Source of the DNA: Antrihabitans stalactiti
Lineage (GTDB): Bacteria; Actinomycetota; Actinomycetes; Mycobacteriales; Mycobacteriaceae
DNA: 64,000 nt
Assembly (NCBI RefSeq): GCF_012932915.1
Contig: NZ_VCQU01000001.1
Location: forward strand, 372,001-436,000
Direction: 5' to 3'
The translations under genes were made by a program, and so were the position numbers. Shown one piece after another: positions 33,175 to 41,867 of the stretch. The number at the start of each line of letters is the position of its first letter. The stretch's first letter is position 1. The notes beneath the pieces are model-generated. The model searched no databases. It was not told the DNA's origin and saw only the letters and a program-made list of their open reading frames with translations.

Positions 33175-34854
33175 ATGAACGGCGAATCGCACGGCCCGAA
33201 ACAGCGCAGCTCCCCGATCGAACAGGCATTCTCAGCTGGTTTGGCGGCCCTGTCGCGGGTCGCTTTCGACAACTCCGATGCCGGTGAAATCTTCCGAGCG
33301 GCCACCGCCGCGGTGGGTGGACTCGGGCCCTGCCGGGTCGAGGCCAGTTACCGATCGGTCAACGGCGAATTCATCCGGTTTCCACCGTCTCAGCCAGAAC
33401 ACCCCGAGACCGAACGGCACCGTCAGTCCAACTGGGATGGCCAGATCGACGTAGAAGACGGCCGGTGGGGGTGGGCGTTCCCGCTGCGTTACCGACGAGC
33501 GGTCAACGGGTGCCTGGTGGTGAGCGCCGCCGGCGCACCGACGAAGGATCAAACCCAGCTGCTGACCATTCTGGCCCAGCGGACCGGCGCTGCCCTGGCA
33601 CATGCCGCTACGCAGGGCGGAGACTGGGGCGTTGCGCAGTCGAAGAACACGCACGCCGACCTGAAGGAAGCGAACCGTGAACTCGCTGCAACAGTGGCGC
33701 GATTACAGCGGCAAACCAAGGTGCACGAAGCATTGAGCAGGGCGCTCGCCGCGGGGACGGGCTCCCAAGGAATCGCCGATGCCCTGTATGACCTGACAGG
33801 GCGTGCGGTGGCGATCGAGGACCGGTTCGGCAACCTCCATTGCTGGGCTGGACCCGGACTACCACACCCCTACCCCAAACATGAGGCGCGCCAGCGCGAG
33901 CTCGTACTGCACGAGTTGGCCGCACAGCACGGTCGAGCACGACTCGGACGGCGGGTACTCGTACTCATCCAACCCCTGGCAGAGATCCTCGGTCTCCTCG
34001 CCCTGAACGACCCCGACGATACGATGACCGAAGACGACTGGTTCGCTCTGCGCTACGGTGCCATCGTTCTGGCACTGGAACTTTCGCACCGGCGAACCGT
34101 CGCTGAGATCGAACTGAACCTGCGCCGCGATCTCGTCGACGACTTGCTGGCAGGCACCGACCGGGATGGGGCCTACGCTCGCGCAGACGCACTGAACCAC
34201 GACCTGCGGTGCCCGCATTACGTAGTGGTCATGAAAAGTATCGGTCGCTCCGAGAACTCGCTGAACGCCGTCGCCGGGCGCGCCGCAACCGCATTACAAC
34301 TGAACTATCTACAAGGGCGCCATGCCGGTCTGGTCGTGCTGCTCACCGACGGCCGCCCCGACCCACAGGCGCTGCACCGCACGATCAGTGAATTGCTTGG
34401 CGAGACCTGCAGCGTCGTAGGTATCGGCTCCCGATGCTCGGTACCCGAGGACTTTCCGCAGTCTTTCATGGACGCCCGTCGGGCCATGAGCATCCGCCTG
34501 CGCTCAGTCAGTCCGCAAGGCGCAGCCGCGTTCGACGAACTTGGCTTCTATCGCCTCATCGACGCCGCTCACGGCGGCGGAGAGGTCGAAAGCTTCGTGC
34601 GCGAATGGCTAGGCGTACTGCTGGATTACAACGACAGCAAGAAGGCCGACCTGGTGATGACCCTGAGCGATTACCTGGAGTGCGGTGGAAACTATGACGA
34701 ATCCGCGGCTGCACTGCACATCCATCGCAGCACGCTTCGTTACCGGCTGGCGCGCATCGCCGAACTCACCGGACACGACCTCCGCAACGTCGACACACGG
34801 TTCAACCTGCACGCCGCGACACGGGCGTGGCGCTTCCTGAATCCTGATGGCTGA
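33175..34854 (+). CDS. PucR/CdaR-family regulator with GAF-like sensor
   Basis: A 559-residue transcription factor. Residues 15-145 look GAF-like, a coiled-coil linker spans about 160-190, a second sensor-like region covers 190-310, and the GGDEF-related PucR middle is at 330-470. The C-terminal PucR HTH is YDESAAALHIHRSTLRYRLARIAELTG (507-533). Such proteins control purine, amino-acid or aromatic catabolism. There is no good Shine-Dalgarno before the ATG at 33175. No obvious target operon adjoins it. Confidence 0.83.
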   Translation: MNGESHGPKQRSSPIEQAFSAGLAALSRVAFDNSDAGEIFRAATAAVGGLGPCRVEASYRSVNGEFIRFPPSQPEHPETERHRQSNWDGQIDVEDGRWGWAFPLRYRRAVNGCLVVSAAGAPTKDQTQLLTILAQRTGAALAHAATQGGDWGVAQSKNTHADLKEANRELAATVARLQRQTKVHEALSRALAAGTGSQGIADALYDLTGRAVAIEDRFGNLHCWAGPGLPHPYPKHEARQRELVLHELAAQHGRARLGRRVLVLIQPLAEILGLLALNDPDDTMTEDDWFALRYGAIVLALELSHRRTVAEIELNLRRDLVDDLLAGTDRDGAYARADALNHDLRCPHYVVVMKSIGRSENSLNAVAGRAATALQLNYLQGRHAGLVVLLTDGRPDPQALHRTISELLGETCSVVGIGSRCSVPEDFPQSFMDARRAMSIRLRSVSPQGAAAFDELGFYRLIDAAHGGGEVESFVREWLGVLLDYNDSKKADLVMTLSDYLECGGNYDESAAALHIHRSTLRYRLARIAELTGHDLRNVDTRFNLHAATRAWRFLNPDG

Positions 34855-34913
34855 CAGAAACCTGAAGAGGGTGCGCTGTGTCCAGCACCGACACCCGCTT
34901 TGCGAGGGCGTCA

Positions 34914-34941
34914 GCCATAAACAGACCTGTCTGTTTATGGC
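34914..34941. terminator. 28-bp perfect palindrome after pucR (terminator or operator)
   Basis: GCCATAAACAGAC (34914-34926) is mirrored by GTCTGTTTATGGC (34929-34941) around a CT loop, 59 nt after the pucR stop. As RNA it is a strong hairpin without a T tract. As DNA it resembles a TetR-class operator, but no TetR gene is adjacent. Confidence 0.45.
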
Positions 34942-35098
34942 AGCGTTGCAGCCTGGGCGGTCTCACGCACATCCGTTCACCTGCGCTCGCGATGTCGCTG
35001 CCGCGGGATGTTCGTACAGTCGCCCCAGACCTCGGCGCCGCCACTAGCCAGCACCTGGGGGTTCACCCGCACCCTATGACTGGGTGAAACACCACCTT

Positions 35099-35112
35099 CG
35101 CGGGTACCCGCG
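35099..35112. promoter_or_regulatory. 14-bp palindrome CGCGGGTACCCGCG before the anti-sigma-like gene
   Basis: CGCGGGTACCCGCG ends 7 nt before the ATG at 35120. It could form a stem covering the start region and affect initiation, or be an operator. Confidence 0.3.
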
Positions 35113-35119
35113 ACACACT

Positions 35120-35632
35120 ATGAGAGTCAACCCCACCGAGGACCACCGCTCCGGCGACTCCGGCCCGATCCAATTGGTACTCGCGAGCCTCGCCGACGCC
35201 CTCGGTGTCCGGATTCTGCGCACCGCCGTAGACACTTGGCTGCAACGGCATTTCAGTCTCGATCCCGACCTGCTCGGCGACATCTTGTTGGCCACCAATG
35301 AGGCACTGGCCAACTCCGCCGAACACGCCTACCCCAACCGCCGTGCCGACGACTCGATCGCGCTGCACGCGGTCTACGACCCCACCGACGACGAGTTGAC
35401 CGTCATCGTCTCCGACCAGGGCCGCTGGCGAGTGGCCGCGCCAGACCCCTTGTCGGTGCGCGGCCGTGGAATCCCACTCATCCATGCGCTCACCCACCAT
35501 GCCGAAATCGACGCCTCCGCGACCGGAACCCGAGTGACGTTGGCGTGGACAATCTCGACAGACCCTCCTGCCTTGACACTCCCGCGTCCGGCCGGGTCGG
35601 ATATGGGCTCGCCTTCTTCCCTGCCAGTGTGA
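35120..35632 (+). CDS. Anti-sigma-factor/RsbW-like ATP-binding protein
   Basis: A 170-residue GHKL ATPase-fold protein. The N-box region ILLATNEALANSAEHAY (about 56-72) and the G-box RGRGIPLI (about 118-125) match the HATPase_c_2 serine-kinase/anti-sigma group. These proteins bind a sigma factor or phosphorylate an anti-anti-sigma protein; neither partner is encoded nearby. Start uncertain: ATG 35120, or GTG 35084, which adds 12 residues. It is convergent with the FCD regulator (28-nt gap). Confidence 0.75.
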   Translation: MRVNPTEDHRSGDSGPIQLVLASLADALGVRILRTAVDTWLQRHFSLDPDLLGDILLATNEALANSAEHAYPNRRADDSIALHAVYDPTDDELTVIVSDQGRWRVAAPDPLSVRGRGIPLIHALTHHAEIDASATGTRVTLAWTISTDPPALTLPRPAGSDMGSPSSLPV

Positions 35633-35660
35633 ACGCGGCAAGACTTCGGCAACCGTGGAC

Positions 35661-36317
35661 TCAAGCGACGAGGTTCGCTGCTGCCCATGCCATGTGGGTG
35701 TGGACGGCCTGTATTGCGTGGTCCGCGTCGCCGGTGTCGATGGCGTCGACGATTTCGTTGTGCCGGTCGACGTCCATGTTGCCGACCGCTTTGCCGAGCC
35801 CGGCGAACATGATCGACATTCGGATCGAGCCTTCCAACGAAATCCATGAGTGCAGAAGTGTTTCGTTTCCAGTCAGTCGGCACAGCGTGCGGTGAAATTC
35901 GAGGTCGGCTTCGATGCGGCCCTCGAGGTTTTCGTTCCCGGCACGTGCCATGGCGTCGAGGGTGGCTCGCAAGGTGGCGATCGCGGGAGCGCGGTCGGGT
36001 AGCTGCGCGAGTTCCCGCGCGGCGAGCGATTCGAGCGCGGCGCGGACGGCGAAGATATCGCGGATTTCCTTGTCGTCGAGGTGCCGCACGATCAGTCGAC
36101 CGCGCGCACCGACCGTGATCAGCCCTTCTTGCTGCAACTGCCGCATCGCTTCCCGCAGTGTGCCGCGGCTGATCTGGAGCATCTCGGACAGTTCGGTCTC
36201 GACCAGCGGCGAACGCGGCGCAAGCTGACCGCTGGTGATGGCTCGGCGCAGCGCATCGACGGCTTGCTGGCGCAGGCTGGTTTTTTCCAGTCCCAACAGT
36301 GCGGCAGGTTGTGCCAT
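35661..36317 (-). CDS. GntR-family regulator with FCD domain
   Basis: A 218-residue FadR-subfamily regulator. The winged helix is at residues 18-80 (LVETELSEMLQISRGTLREAMRQLQQEGL). The FCD domain at 85-215 has metal/ligand residues in EADLEFHRTL, DRHNEIVDAI and AVHTHM. AGGAGG precedes the ATG. It is the last gene of the transketolase/MHS unit but has its own upstream region with GTTGAC-N-GTCGAC boxes, so autoregulation is likely. It probably senses a hydroxy-acid or sugar acid and controls the cluster and the divergent SDR. Confidence 0.87.
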   Translation of the reverse strand: MAQPAALLGLEKTSLRQQAVDALRRAITSGQLAPRSPLVETELSEMLQISRGTLREAMRQLQQEGLITVGARGRLIVRHLDDKEIRDIFAVRAALESLAARELAQLPDRAPAIATLRATLDAMARAGNENLEGRIEADLEFHRTLCRLTGNETLLHSWISLEGSIRMSIMFAGLGKAVGNMDVDRHNEIVDAIDTGDADHAIQAVHTHMAWAAANLVA

Positions 36318-36342
36318 CGATGCCTCCTGAGAGTCGTTGTCC

Positions 36343-36377
36343 GTTGACAGTCGACGAATGGTCTGTCGACAGTCATC
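36343..36377. promoter_or_regulatory. FCD-regulator boxes upstream of its own gene
   Basis: GTTGAC-A-GTCGAC (36343-36355) and GTCGAC-A-GTCATC (36365-36377) are imperfect copies of the GTTGAC-T-GTCAAC core seen at 39715-39731. They lie 26-60 nt before the regulator start. Confidence 0.5.
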
Positions 36378-36389
36378 GTACGTCGTCGG

Positions 36390-37382
36390 TCAGCCGAGTT
36401 CCTCCAAGACGCGTTCCACGATCCGGTCGGTGGACAGTCCGTATCTCTGGTGCAGGGTTGGCAACGCTCCGGCGTGCAGGAATTCGTCCGGTAGCGCGAT
36501 CGGCACCACCCGCTTGCCGATTCCCGTACGCGCCATCGCAGCAGCGACGGTCTCGAACAAGCCACCGATCACGGTGTGGTTCTCCAGAGTCACCGCAAGC
36601 CGTGGGGTATTCACTTGCGCCAGAACCGTTTCCGCGTCGAAGGGTTTGATGGTCGGGGTATGAACCACACCTACGTCGACGTGGTGAGCGGCGAGGCGAT
36701 CGGCCGCTTGCAGGGCTCGCATCGTCATCAGCCCGCTGGTGATGAAGACGACGTCGTTGCCTGCACGGAGTTCTTTGGCCTTGCCGAGTTCGAAGGTGTA
36801 GTCATATTCGTCGAGCACGGTGGCGACCTGGCCGCGCAGCAGCCGCAGATAGGTCGGACCCTCGCTTGCGGCGAGTTGTGGCACCGCTTGCTCGATGTCG
36901 ACGGAGTCGCACGGGTCGACGATGGCGAGGTTGGGCATCCCGCGGAAAATGGCGATGTCTTCGGTGGCCTGGTGGCTGGGTCCGTATCCGGTGGTGAGTC
37001 CGGGGAGTCCGCCGACGATATTGACGTTGAGGTTGGGTTCGGCGACATCGAGGCATAAGAAGTCGTACGCACGTCGTGCGGCGAAGACCGAATATGTTGA
37101 GGCAAAAGGAATCAGCCCGGTTTGCGCCATGCCCGCTGCGGCCCCGAACAGCAACTGCTCGGCCATACCCATCTGGAAGAAGCGCTCGGGGAACTGCTTG
37201 GCGAAGATATGCATGTCCGTGTACTTGGAAAGATCGGCGGACAGACCGACGATCCGATCATCGGCACTGGCCGCCTTGACGAGTGCGTGGCCGAACGGTG
37301 CGGACACGGTCTTTTGGCCCGGGTCGACGAACGAGGCGATCATGGCCGAGGTTTTCAGCTTCGGCGTTGCAGCAGTGGTCAT
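36390..37382 (-). CDS. Transketolase, C-terminal subunit
   Basis: A 330-residue protein covering the pyrimidine-binding and C-terminal transketolase domains: GMAEQLLFGAAAGMAQTGLIPFASTYSVFAARRAYD (about residues 72-107), GPSHQATEDIAIFRGMPN (about 136-153) and a C-terminal nucleotide-like domain. With the N-terminal subunit it forms a two-gene transketolase that moves a C2 ketol unit using thiamine diphosphate. Start ATG 37382 is one base after the preceding stop; ATG 37391 is possible. The cluster suggests a dedicated carbohydrate substrate rather than the central pentose phosphate pathway. Confidence 0.87.
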   Translation of the reverse strand: MTTAATPKLKTSAMIASFVDPGQKTVSAPFGHALVKAASADDRIVGLSADLSKYTDMHIFAKQFPERFFQMGMAEQLLFGAAAGMAQTGLIPFASTYSVFAARRAYDFLCLDVAEPNLNVNIVGGLPGLTTGYGPSHQATEDIAIFRGMPNLAIVDPCDSVDIEQAVPQLAASEGPTYLRLLRGQVATVLDEYDYTFELGKAKELRAGNDVVFITSGLMTMRALQAADRLAAHHVDVGVVHTPTIKPFDAETVLAQVNTPRLAVTLENHTVIGGLFETVAAAMARTGIGKRVVPIALPDEFLHAGALPTLHQRYGLSTDRIVERVLEELG

Positions 37383-37383
37383 T

Positions 37384-38271
37384 TCAGGCATCTTTCGCGT
37401 GATGTGTAGCGGTGAGTTGGTCTCGGCAGATCTGCCATTCGGGTTCGTCGATACGCATGAAATGCGCCTTCTCCCGGTTTTCGAGCATGGTGACACCGTT
37501 GCCGATTCGGGTGTCGCACAAGATGACCGACGGTCGACCCTGTGCGACGGACTCGGCTGCGGCGTTATCGAATGCCTCTACTAACGCTCCAACGTCGTTG
37601 CCGTCGACGCGTTGGACATACCAACCGCATGCCGACCATTTGTCGTGGACCGGTTCGATGTCGAGGATTCCGGCCGTTGCGCCGTCGGCTTGTAGCGCGT
37701 TGATGTCGACCATCGCAGTCAGGTTGGACAACCCGTGATGGTGTGCGCCCAGCACCGCTTCCCACGTGGAGCCTTCGTCGAGTTCGCCGTCGGAGAGAAA
37801 GTTGAACACGCGTGCCGTCGACCGACGGTGCCGCAGTCCCAACGCCATTCCCACCGCGATCGTCAACCCGTGCCCCAGCGAACCGCCGGAGATCTCCATG
37901 CCCGGGGTGTAGGTAGACATGCTCGACATCGGCAACCTCGAGTCGTCCGATCCGTACGTCAGCAACTCGTCGATCGCGACGATTCCGGCTTGGCCGAGCG
38001 CGGCGTAGAGCCCGATCGCGTAGTGCCCGGTCGAGAGCAGGAAGCGGTCACGGCCGTCCCAATCCGGATCTGCGGCACGGTAGCGGAGTTGGTCACCGTA
38101 GACGGTGGCGAGGATGTCGGCGGCACCGAGTGCTTGGCCGACGTAGCCCTGTCCCTGCTCTTCGCCCATGTTCAGGACGTGGTGGCGCATGCGGTACGCG
38201 AATTCGGTGACGTGTGCGATACGGGTGGAGCGGGTTGTTGTGCTGTCGTTGCGCATGGTTGCGGTGCTCAC
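37384..38271 (-). CDS. Transketolase, N-terminal subunit
   Basis: A 295-residue thiamine-diphosphate-binding half. STGHYAIGLYAALGQAG, GGSLGHGLTIAVGMALG and FLSDGELDEGSTWEA...NINALQADG-type spacing are visible; the first Gly of the usual GDG triplet is Ser here. GTG 38271 overlaps the MHS stop by 4 nt (GTGA) with AAGGA upstream, so translation is coupled; a long upstream open extension is antiphase to the transporter and is rejected. Confidence 0.86.
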   Translation of the reverse strand: MSTATMRNDSTTTRSTRIAHVTEFAYRMRHHVLNMGEEQGQGYVGQALGAADILATVYGDQLRYRAADPDWDGRDRFLLSTGHYAIGLYAALGQAGIVAIDELLTYGSDDSRLPMSSMSTYTPGMEISGGSLGHGLTIAVGMALGLRHRRSTARVFNFLSDGELDEGSTWEAVLGAHHHGLSNLTAMVDINALQADGATAGILDIEPVHDKWSACGWYVQRVDGNDVGALVEAFDNAAAESVAQGRPSVILCDTRIGNGVTMLENREKAHFMRIDEPEWQICRDQLTATHHAKDA

Positions 38272-39674
38272 AGAAGTTCCTTTTGCTTGCGCGGGACGTA
38301 CTGCCCATTCGTGGACGGGATGGAGTGATACAGGTCTGGTGTCGGCTCGTCGGAGACGGCGGCGGCCTCCGCCTCGGCCGCGAGGCGGCGTTCGGTGCGG
38401 CCCCAGGTTTCCTTGGTGAGCACTGCTGCCCACAGTCCGATCAAGGAGTAGATGGTGAACAGCAACGCGGGTCCGACCCAACCGAACGACACGAACAACA
38501 GCGTCGTCACGAACGGCGTGAACCCGGAGACCATCGCCGAGATCTGGTAGGCGAGCGAGGCACCAGACGCTCGGTGCGAGGCGTCGAACAGTTCCGGGAA
38601 CCACGCACCCTGGGCGCCCGCAAGCGAGTTCTGGCAGACCGCGTAGGCGATGACGATCGTGGCCACGATCAGCAGGAAGACACCGGTGTTCACCAGCAGG
38701 AACATGGGAATGCCGAACAGCGCGGCGAACGAACAGGTGACCAGATACACCGGCCGCCTACCGATGTGGTCGGTGAGTCTGGCCCAGCCGGCGGTGGCGA
38801 AGATGCCGATACCAGCGGCGACGCACAACGCTGTCAACGTCTGTGTTTTGCCGGCCAGACCTTCGTTGTGGAGATACGAGATCATGTACGTGATCGACAC
38901 GGCATAGCCCGCCGTCTCCGCCACCCGCAGACCGATTCCGCGCAGGATATTGCGCCAGTCCTGCGTGATCGCGGCACGGACCGGAGAGGCGACGACCCCG
39001 CCCTGGTTTTTGACGTCCTCGAACACCGGCGACTCGGGCACCTTGGAACGAATGATCAGACCGACGATTACCAACACGATGCTGGCCAGGAACGGGACGC
39101 GCCACGCCCAGCTGCCACCGAGGTGCACGCTGCCGAGAAACACGAGGTTGGCCAGCAGCAGCCCGACCGGGAATCCAGCCTGCACAATGCCGGTGTACTT
39201 GCCTTTCGATCGCCAAGGCGCGTGCTCGTAGCTCATCAAAATTGCGCCGCCCCATTCCGCGCCGAACGCCAGACCTTGGACGATGCGCACCACGACCAGG
39301 AGGATTGGCGCGATCACGCCGACCTGCGCATAGGTGGGCAGAAGACCGATCGCAAAGGTCGCGATGCCCATAAGGATCAGCGACGCGACGAGCACTGGTT
39401 TGCGGCCCAGTCGGTCACCGAGGTGGCCGCCGATCACGCCACCGAGTGGGCGGGCGGCGAAGCCGACTCCCAATGTGGCGAACGCAGCCAATGTGCCTGC
39501 GACCGAACTCTGGCCCGGGAAGAACGCGTCACCGAAGTACAACGCTGCGGCAGTACCGAAACCGATGAAGTCGTAGGTCTCGATCACCGCCCCGACCGAG
39601 GAACCGACCGCGACACGCTTCGCGTCCTTCGTCCCGTGAACCGGTCCTCGCATTCTGAGGGTTTCGGTACTCAT
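38268..39674 (-). CDS. MHS-family MFS transporter
   Basis: A 468-residue importer of the metabolite:H+ symporter group, with about 12 helices. The motif GGHLGDRLGRKPVL (loop 2-3), VIETYDFIGFG in helix 1 and FGAEWGGA in helix 4-5 are characteristic of KgtP/ShiA/ProP-like proteins, which take up organic acids and related solutes. GGAGAAGG precedes ATG 39674; the extra 31 upstream residues overlap operator boxes. It is the first gene of a four-gene unit with transketolase and the FCD regulator. Confidence 0.87.
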   Translation of the reverse strand: MSTETLRMRGPVHGTKDAKRVAVGSSVGAVIETYDFIGFGTAAALYFGDAFFPGQSSVAGTLAAFATLGVGFAARPLGGVIGGHLGDRLGRKPVLVASLILMGIATFAIGLLPTYAQVGVIAPILLVVVRIVQGLAFGAEWGGAILMSYEHAPWRSKGKYTGIVQAGFPVGLLLANLVFLGSVHLGGSWAWRVPFLASIVLVIVGLIIRSKVPESPVFEDVKNQGGVVASPVRAAITQDWRNILRGIGLRVAETAGYAVSITYMISYLHNEGLAGKTQTLTALCVAAGIGIFATAGWARLTDHIGRRPVYLVTCSFAALFGIPMFLLVNTGVFLLIVATIVIAYAVCQNSLAGAQGAWFPELFDASHRASGASLAYQISAMVSGFTPFVTTLLFVSFGWVGPALLFTIYSLIGLWAAVLTKETWGRTERRLAAEAEAAAVSDEPTPDLYHSIPSTNGQYVPRKQKELL

Positions 39675-39714
39675 ACGACCTTCTCCTTCGAGCTGCGGCT
39701 CTCCAGAGACCGCC

Positions 39715-39731
39715 CTGTTGACTGTCAACAG
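39715..39731. promoter_or_regulatory. FCD-regulator operator 1
   Basis: CTGTTGAC-T-GTCAACAG is a perfect 17-bp palindrome, 41 nt before the MHS start. The odd centre and size fit GntR/FadR operators. Confidence 0.65.
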
Positions 39732-39783
39732 TACGCCTAGTGTGAGCCAGCCCACTCGCAATGTCAACGCTCAACAGTTGGTA

Positions 39784-39799
39784 GTTGACTGTTAACAGT
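39784..39799. promoter_or_regulatory. FCD-regulator operator 2
   Basis: GTTGACTGTTAACAGT repeats the operator-1 core with one change and contains the perfect 12-mer ACTGTTAACAGT (39788-39799). It lies on the SDR side of the divergent region. A partial copy, GTCAACGCTCAACAG, lies between the two. Confidence 0.6.
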
Positions 39800-39869
39800 A
39801 GACAGATCTAGTGTGGTCCCTATCACTCACCGAATTGGCGGACCATACGCCCGAAACAGGAGTCAGCTC

Positions 39870-40643
39870 ATGTCCCCGACCCAACGCACTGCAGTCATCA
39901 CCGGCGCGACCTCGCCGCGCGGAATCGGACTCGCCACCGCACGCCGATATGCCGAAGATGGCTGGGCCATAGTCGTTCTCGATCTCGACGCCGAGAAATC
40001 AGCGAAAGTCGCCGCAGAGATCGGCAGCGAATTCAGCGTGCCCGCCTTCGGTCACGACATCGACGTCGCTGACGAACCGTCCGTCCAGCGTGCCTACCAA
40101 GCCGTCGCCGCAGAGGTCGCCGCGCACAATCTTCCCCCAGTGGGCGCGCTCGCCAACATCGCCGGCATCACCTCACCCGTACCGTTCCTCGACACCACGC
40201 TCGACGTGTGGAACAAGGTCATGGCCGTCAACGCGACTGGAACCTACCTCGTCACAAAAGCTTTCGTCCCCGACATGATCGCCAACAACTTCGGCCGCAT
40301 CGTCAACATGTCCTCGGTATCCGCCCAACGCGGTGGCGGCGTGTTCGGCAAAGTCCCCTACTCGGCATCCAAAGCCGCCGTCCTCGGGTTCACCAAGGCT
40401 TTAGCCCGCGAACTCGGCCATACCGGCGTCACCGTCAACGCCGTCACCCCAGGCGCCGTCGACACCAACATCCGCACCGGCAGCACCGACGAACAAGAGG
40501 CCGCTATCTGCCGCGACGTGCCGCTCGGCCGGGTCGCCACCACCCGCGAAGTTGCTTCCGCCATCACCTATCTGTCATCCGACGACGCCGCGTACCTCAC
40601 CGGCACAACCCTCGACATCAACGGCGGCAGCCACCTCCACTGA
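39870..40643 (+). CDS. Short-chain dehydrogenase/reductase
   Basis: A 257-residue SDR. The cofactor loop TGATSPRGIGLAT has the two-residue longer form, NIAGI is at about 91, and the catalytic set is SSVSAQRGG with Y-SAS-K near residues 161-165. DLDAEKSAKV after strand 2 has Asp, suggesting NAD preference. CAGGAG precedes ATG 39870. It is divergent from the MHS/transketolase unit across the FCD boxes, so it probably oxidises a polyol or hydroxy-acid imported by that system. The frame opens 57 nt earlier without a ribosome site. Confidence 0.85.
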   Translation: MSPTQRTAVITGATSPRGIGLATARRYAEDGWAIVVLDLDAEKSAKVAAEIGSEFSVPAFGHDIDVADEPSVQRAYQAVAAEVAAHNLPPVGALANIAGITSPVPFLDTTLDVWNKVMAVNATGTYLVTKAFVPDMIANNFGRIVNMSSVSAQRGGGVFGKVPYSASKAAVLGFTKALARELGHTGVTVNAVTPGAVDTNIRTGSTDEQEAAICRDVPLGRVATTREVASAITYLSSDDAAYLTGTTLDINGGSHLH

Positions 40644-40704
40644 ATTCCGATCGCTTGTCCGATCGTGGCCCCGCGGCGTCACCAGCGTTTGTGCTCGGCA
40701 ACGA

Positions 40705-41745
40705 TCACGCCGTCTCGTCAGCCCGACTCCGTGTCTGCTCGATCCGCTGCCGCTGCCGAACTCCGTAGGCCGCCTCCTTGACCGCGGCATCGTCCTCGAG
40801 TCCCGACCCCAGCGCCCCACCGATGGTCGCGATGGACGCCAACAGCCATGCAAGGGTGAGGTAATCGGACACATGCACCCCGTGCCCGAGACTGTTCGAG
40901 AGCAGCTTCGGAGGCAGCGTCAAGCCGGCAGTGAAGAGCAGCAAACAGAACAATGCCACATGCAGCACGACAACCCCGATGACCAACGTGACGACTGTCG
41001 CGGTGTTGTACAGCACCGAGCGACCGCGCTCCGCCGCAGACTGCGGCCGCTCCCACAGTTCGTGCTCGAGGATCAGCCACAAAATCAACGCAGCGATCGA
41101 CAGCACCGTCGCCGCCCCCATCCGCCACGGGCCCATCGTGTCGGAGAACTGCCAGATCGTGCTCGTCGCCAATGCGATAGCACCCGTCGCGAACGCGCCG
41201 ACCAGCACCTTCGACAGCCCAGTGACCAGTCTCCACGGTCGGTTGGCCCGCACCATTCCTGCCAGCAGTCGCAGGCGCCGCAGTCCCGAGGGCGCGAAGA
41301 ACCGGACACCGTCCTCACTGGGCGCCGACCGGAACCGTCGCCCACCTCCGGGCGCGAGTTCCGGCGCAGCGAGAATATGGGCGATGGCGAGTTCGGTGAC
41401 GATGCGGACCCGAGCCTCGATACGGAATCCGCCCACGGCGGCAACGGAAACGAGCGCGAACTGGTGGACGGAACTGACCTCACCGACCACGGGCAGTGTC
41501 TCCTCGCGACGCGGTAGATCGGTCAGATAGACCACGATGTCCTCCTTCTCGGAGGACGGATCGACCGTGTCGATGACATCCGCGAAATCGGCATGTTCGT
41601 CGGGCAGGTAGGGCTCCGCACGTACACACGCCGACCACCGCCGCTCGACGAGGTCCCGGTCACCCAGGCGTCGCGGCAAACTCTGCGACATTCGCTCCGC
41701 GACAGCGGCCGGCTCGCCCGGGTCCGCGATCAACAGGATTGACAC
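40705..41745 (-). CDS. Unrecognised two-domain membrane protein
   Basis: About 346 residues. The first 130 look like a soluble Rossmann-type alpha/beta domain (SILLIADPGEPAAVAERMSQSL, then EDIVVYLTDLPR). The second half has four or so hydrophobic segments (VLVGAFATGAIALATS, MGAATVLSIAALILWLIL, VVTLVIGVVVLHVALFCLLLF and a last one near the end) and a charged tail. The start is uncertain: GTG 41745 gives a natural first strand, while GTG 41796 and ATG 41823 are in frame. It follows the alkB-like gene by 122 nt. I recognise no family. Confidence 0.6.
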   Translation of the reverse strand: MSILLIADPGEPAAVAERMSQSLPRRLGDRDLVERRWSACVRAEPYLPDEHADFADVIDTVDPSSEKEDIVVYLTDLPRREETLPVVGEVSSVHQFALVSVAAVGGFRIEARVRIVTELAIAHILAAPELAPGGGRRFRSAPSEDGVRFFAPSGLRRLRLLAGMVRANRPWRLVTGLSKVLVGAFATGAIALATSTIWQFSDTMGPWRMGAATVLSIAALILWLILEHELWERPQSAAERGRSVLYNTATVVTLVIGVVVLHVALFCLLLFTAGLTLPPKLLSNSLGHGVHVSDYLTLAWLLASIATIGGALGSGLEDDAAVKEAAYGVRQRQRIEQTRSRADETA

Positions 41746-41867
41746 CAGCGCACCGGGCGCATCGGATCGACCGCGACGGCGCTCATCACCCTGCACGGTT
41801 GTCGCGGTACCCGCTCGGCACATTCTCAAACCCAGTGCACAAGTCGTCGGTACCAACGGTGCCGGTT

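Noticed and set aside
38214-39740. A 508-codon plus-strand frame opposite the MHS transporter
   Set aside because: The translation is His/Arg/Gln/Asp-rich without any family motif, whereas the minus strand encodes a complete MFS protein.
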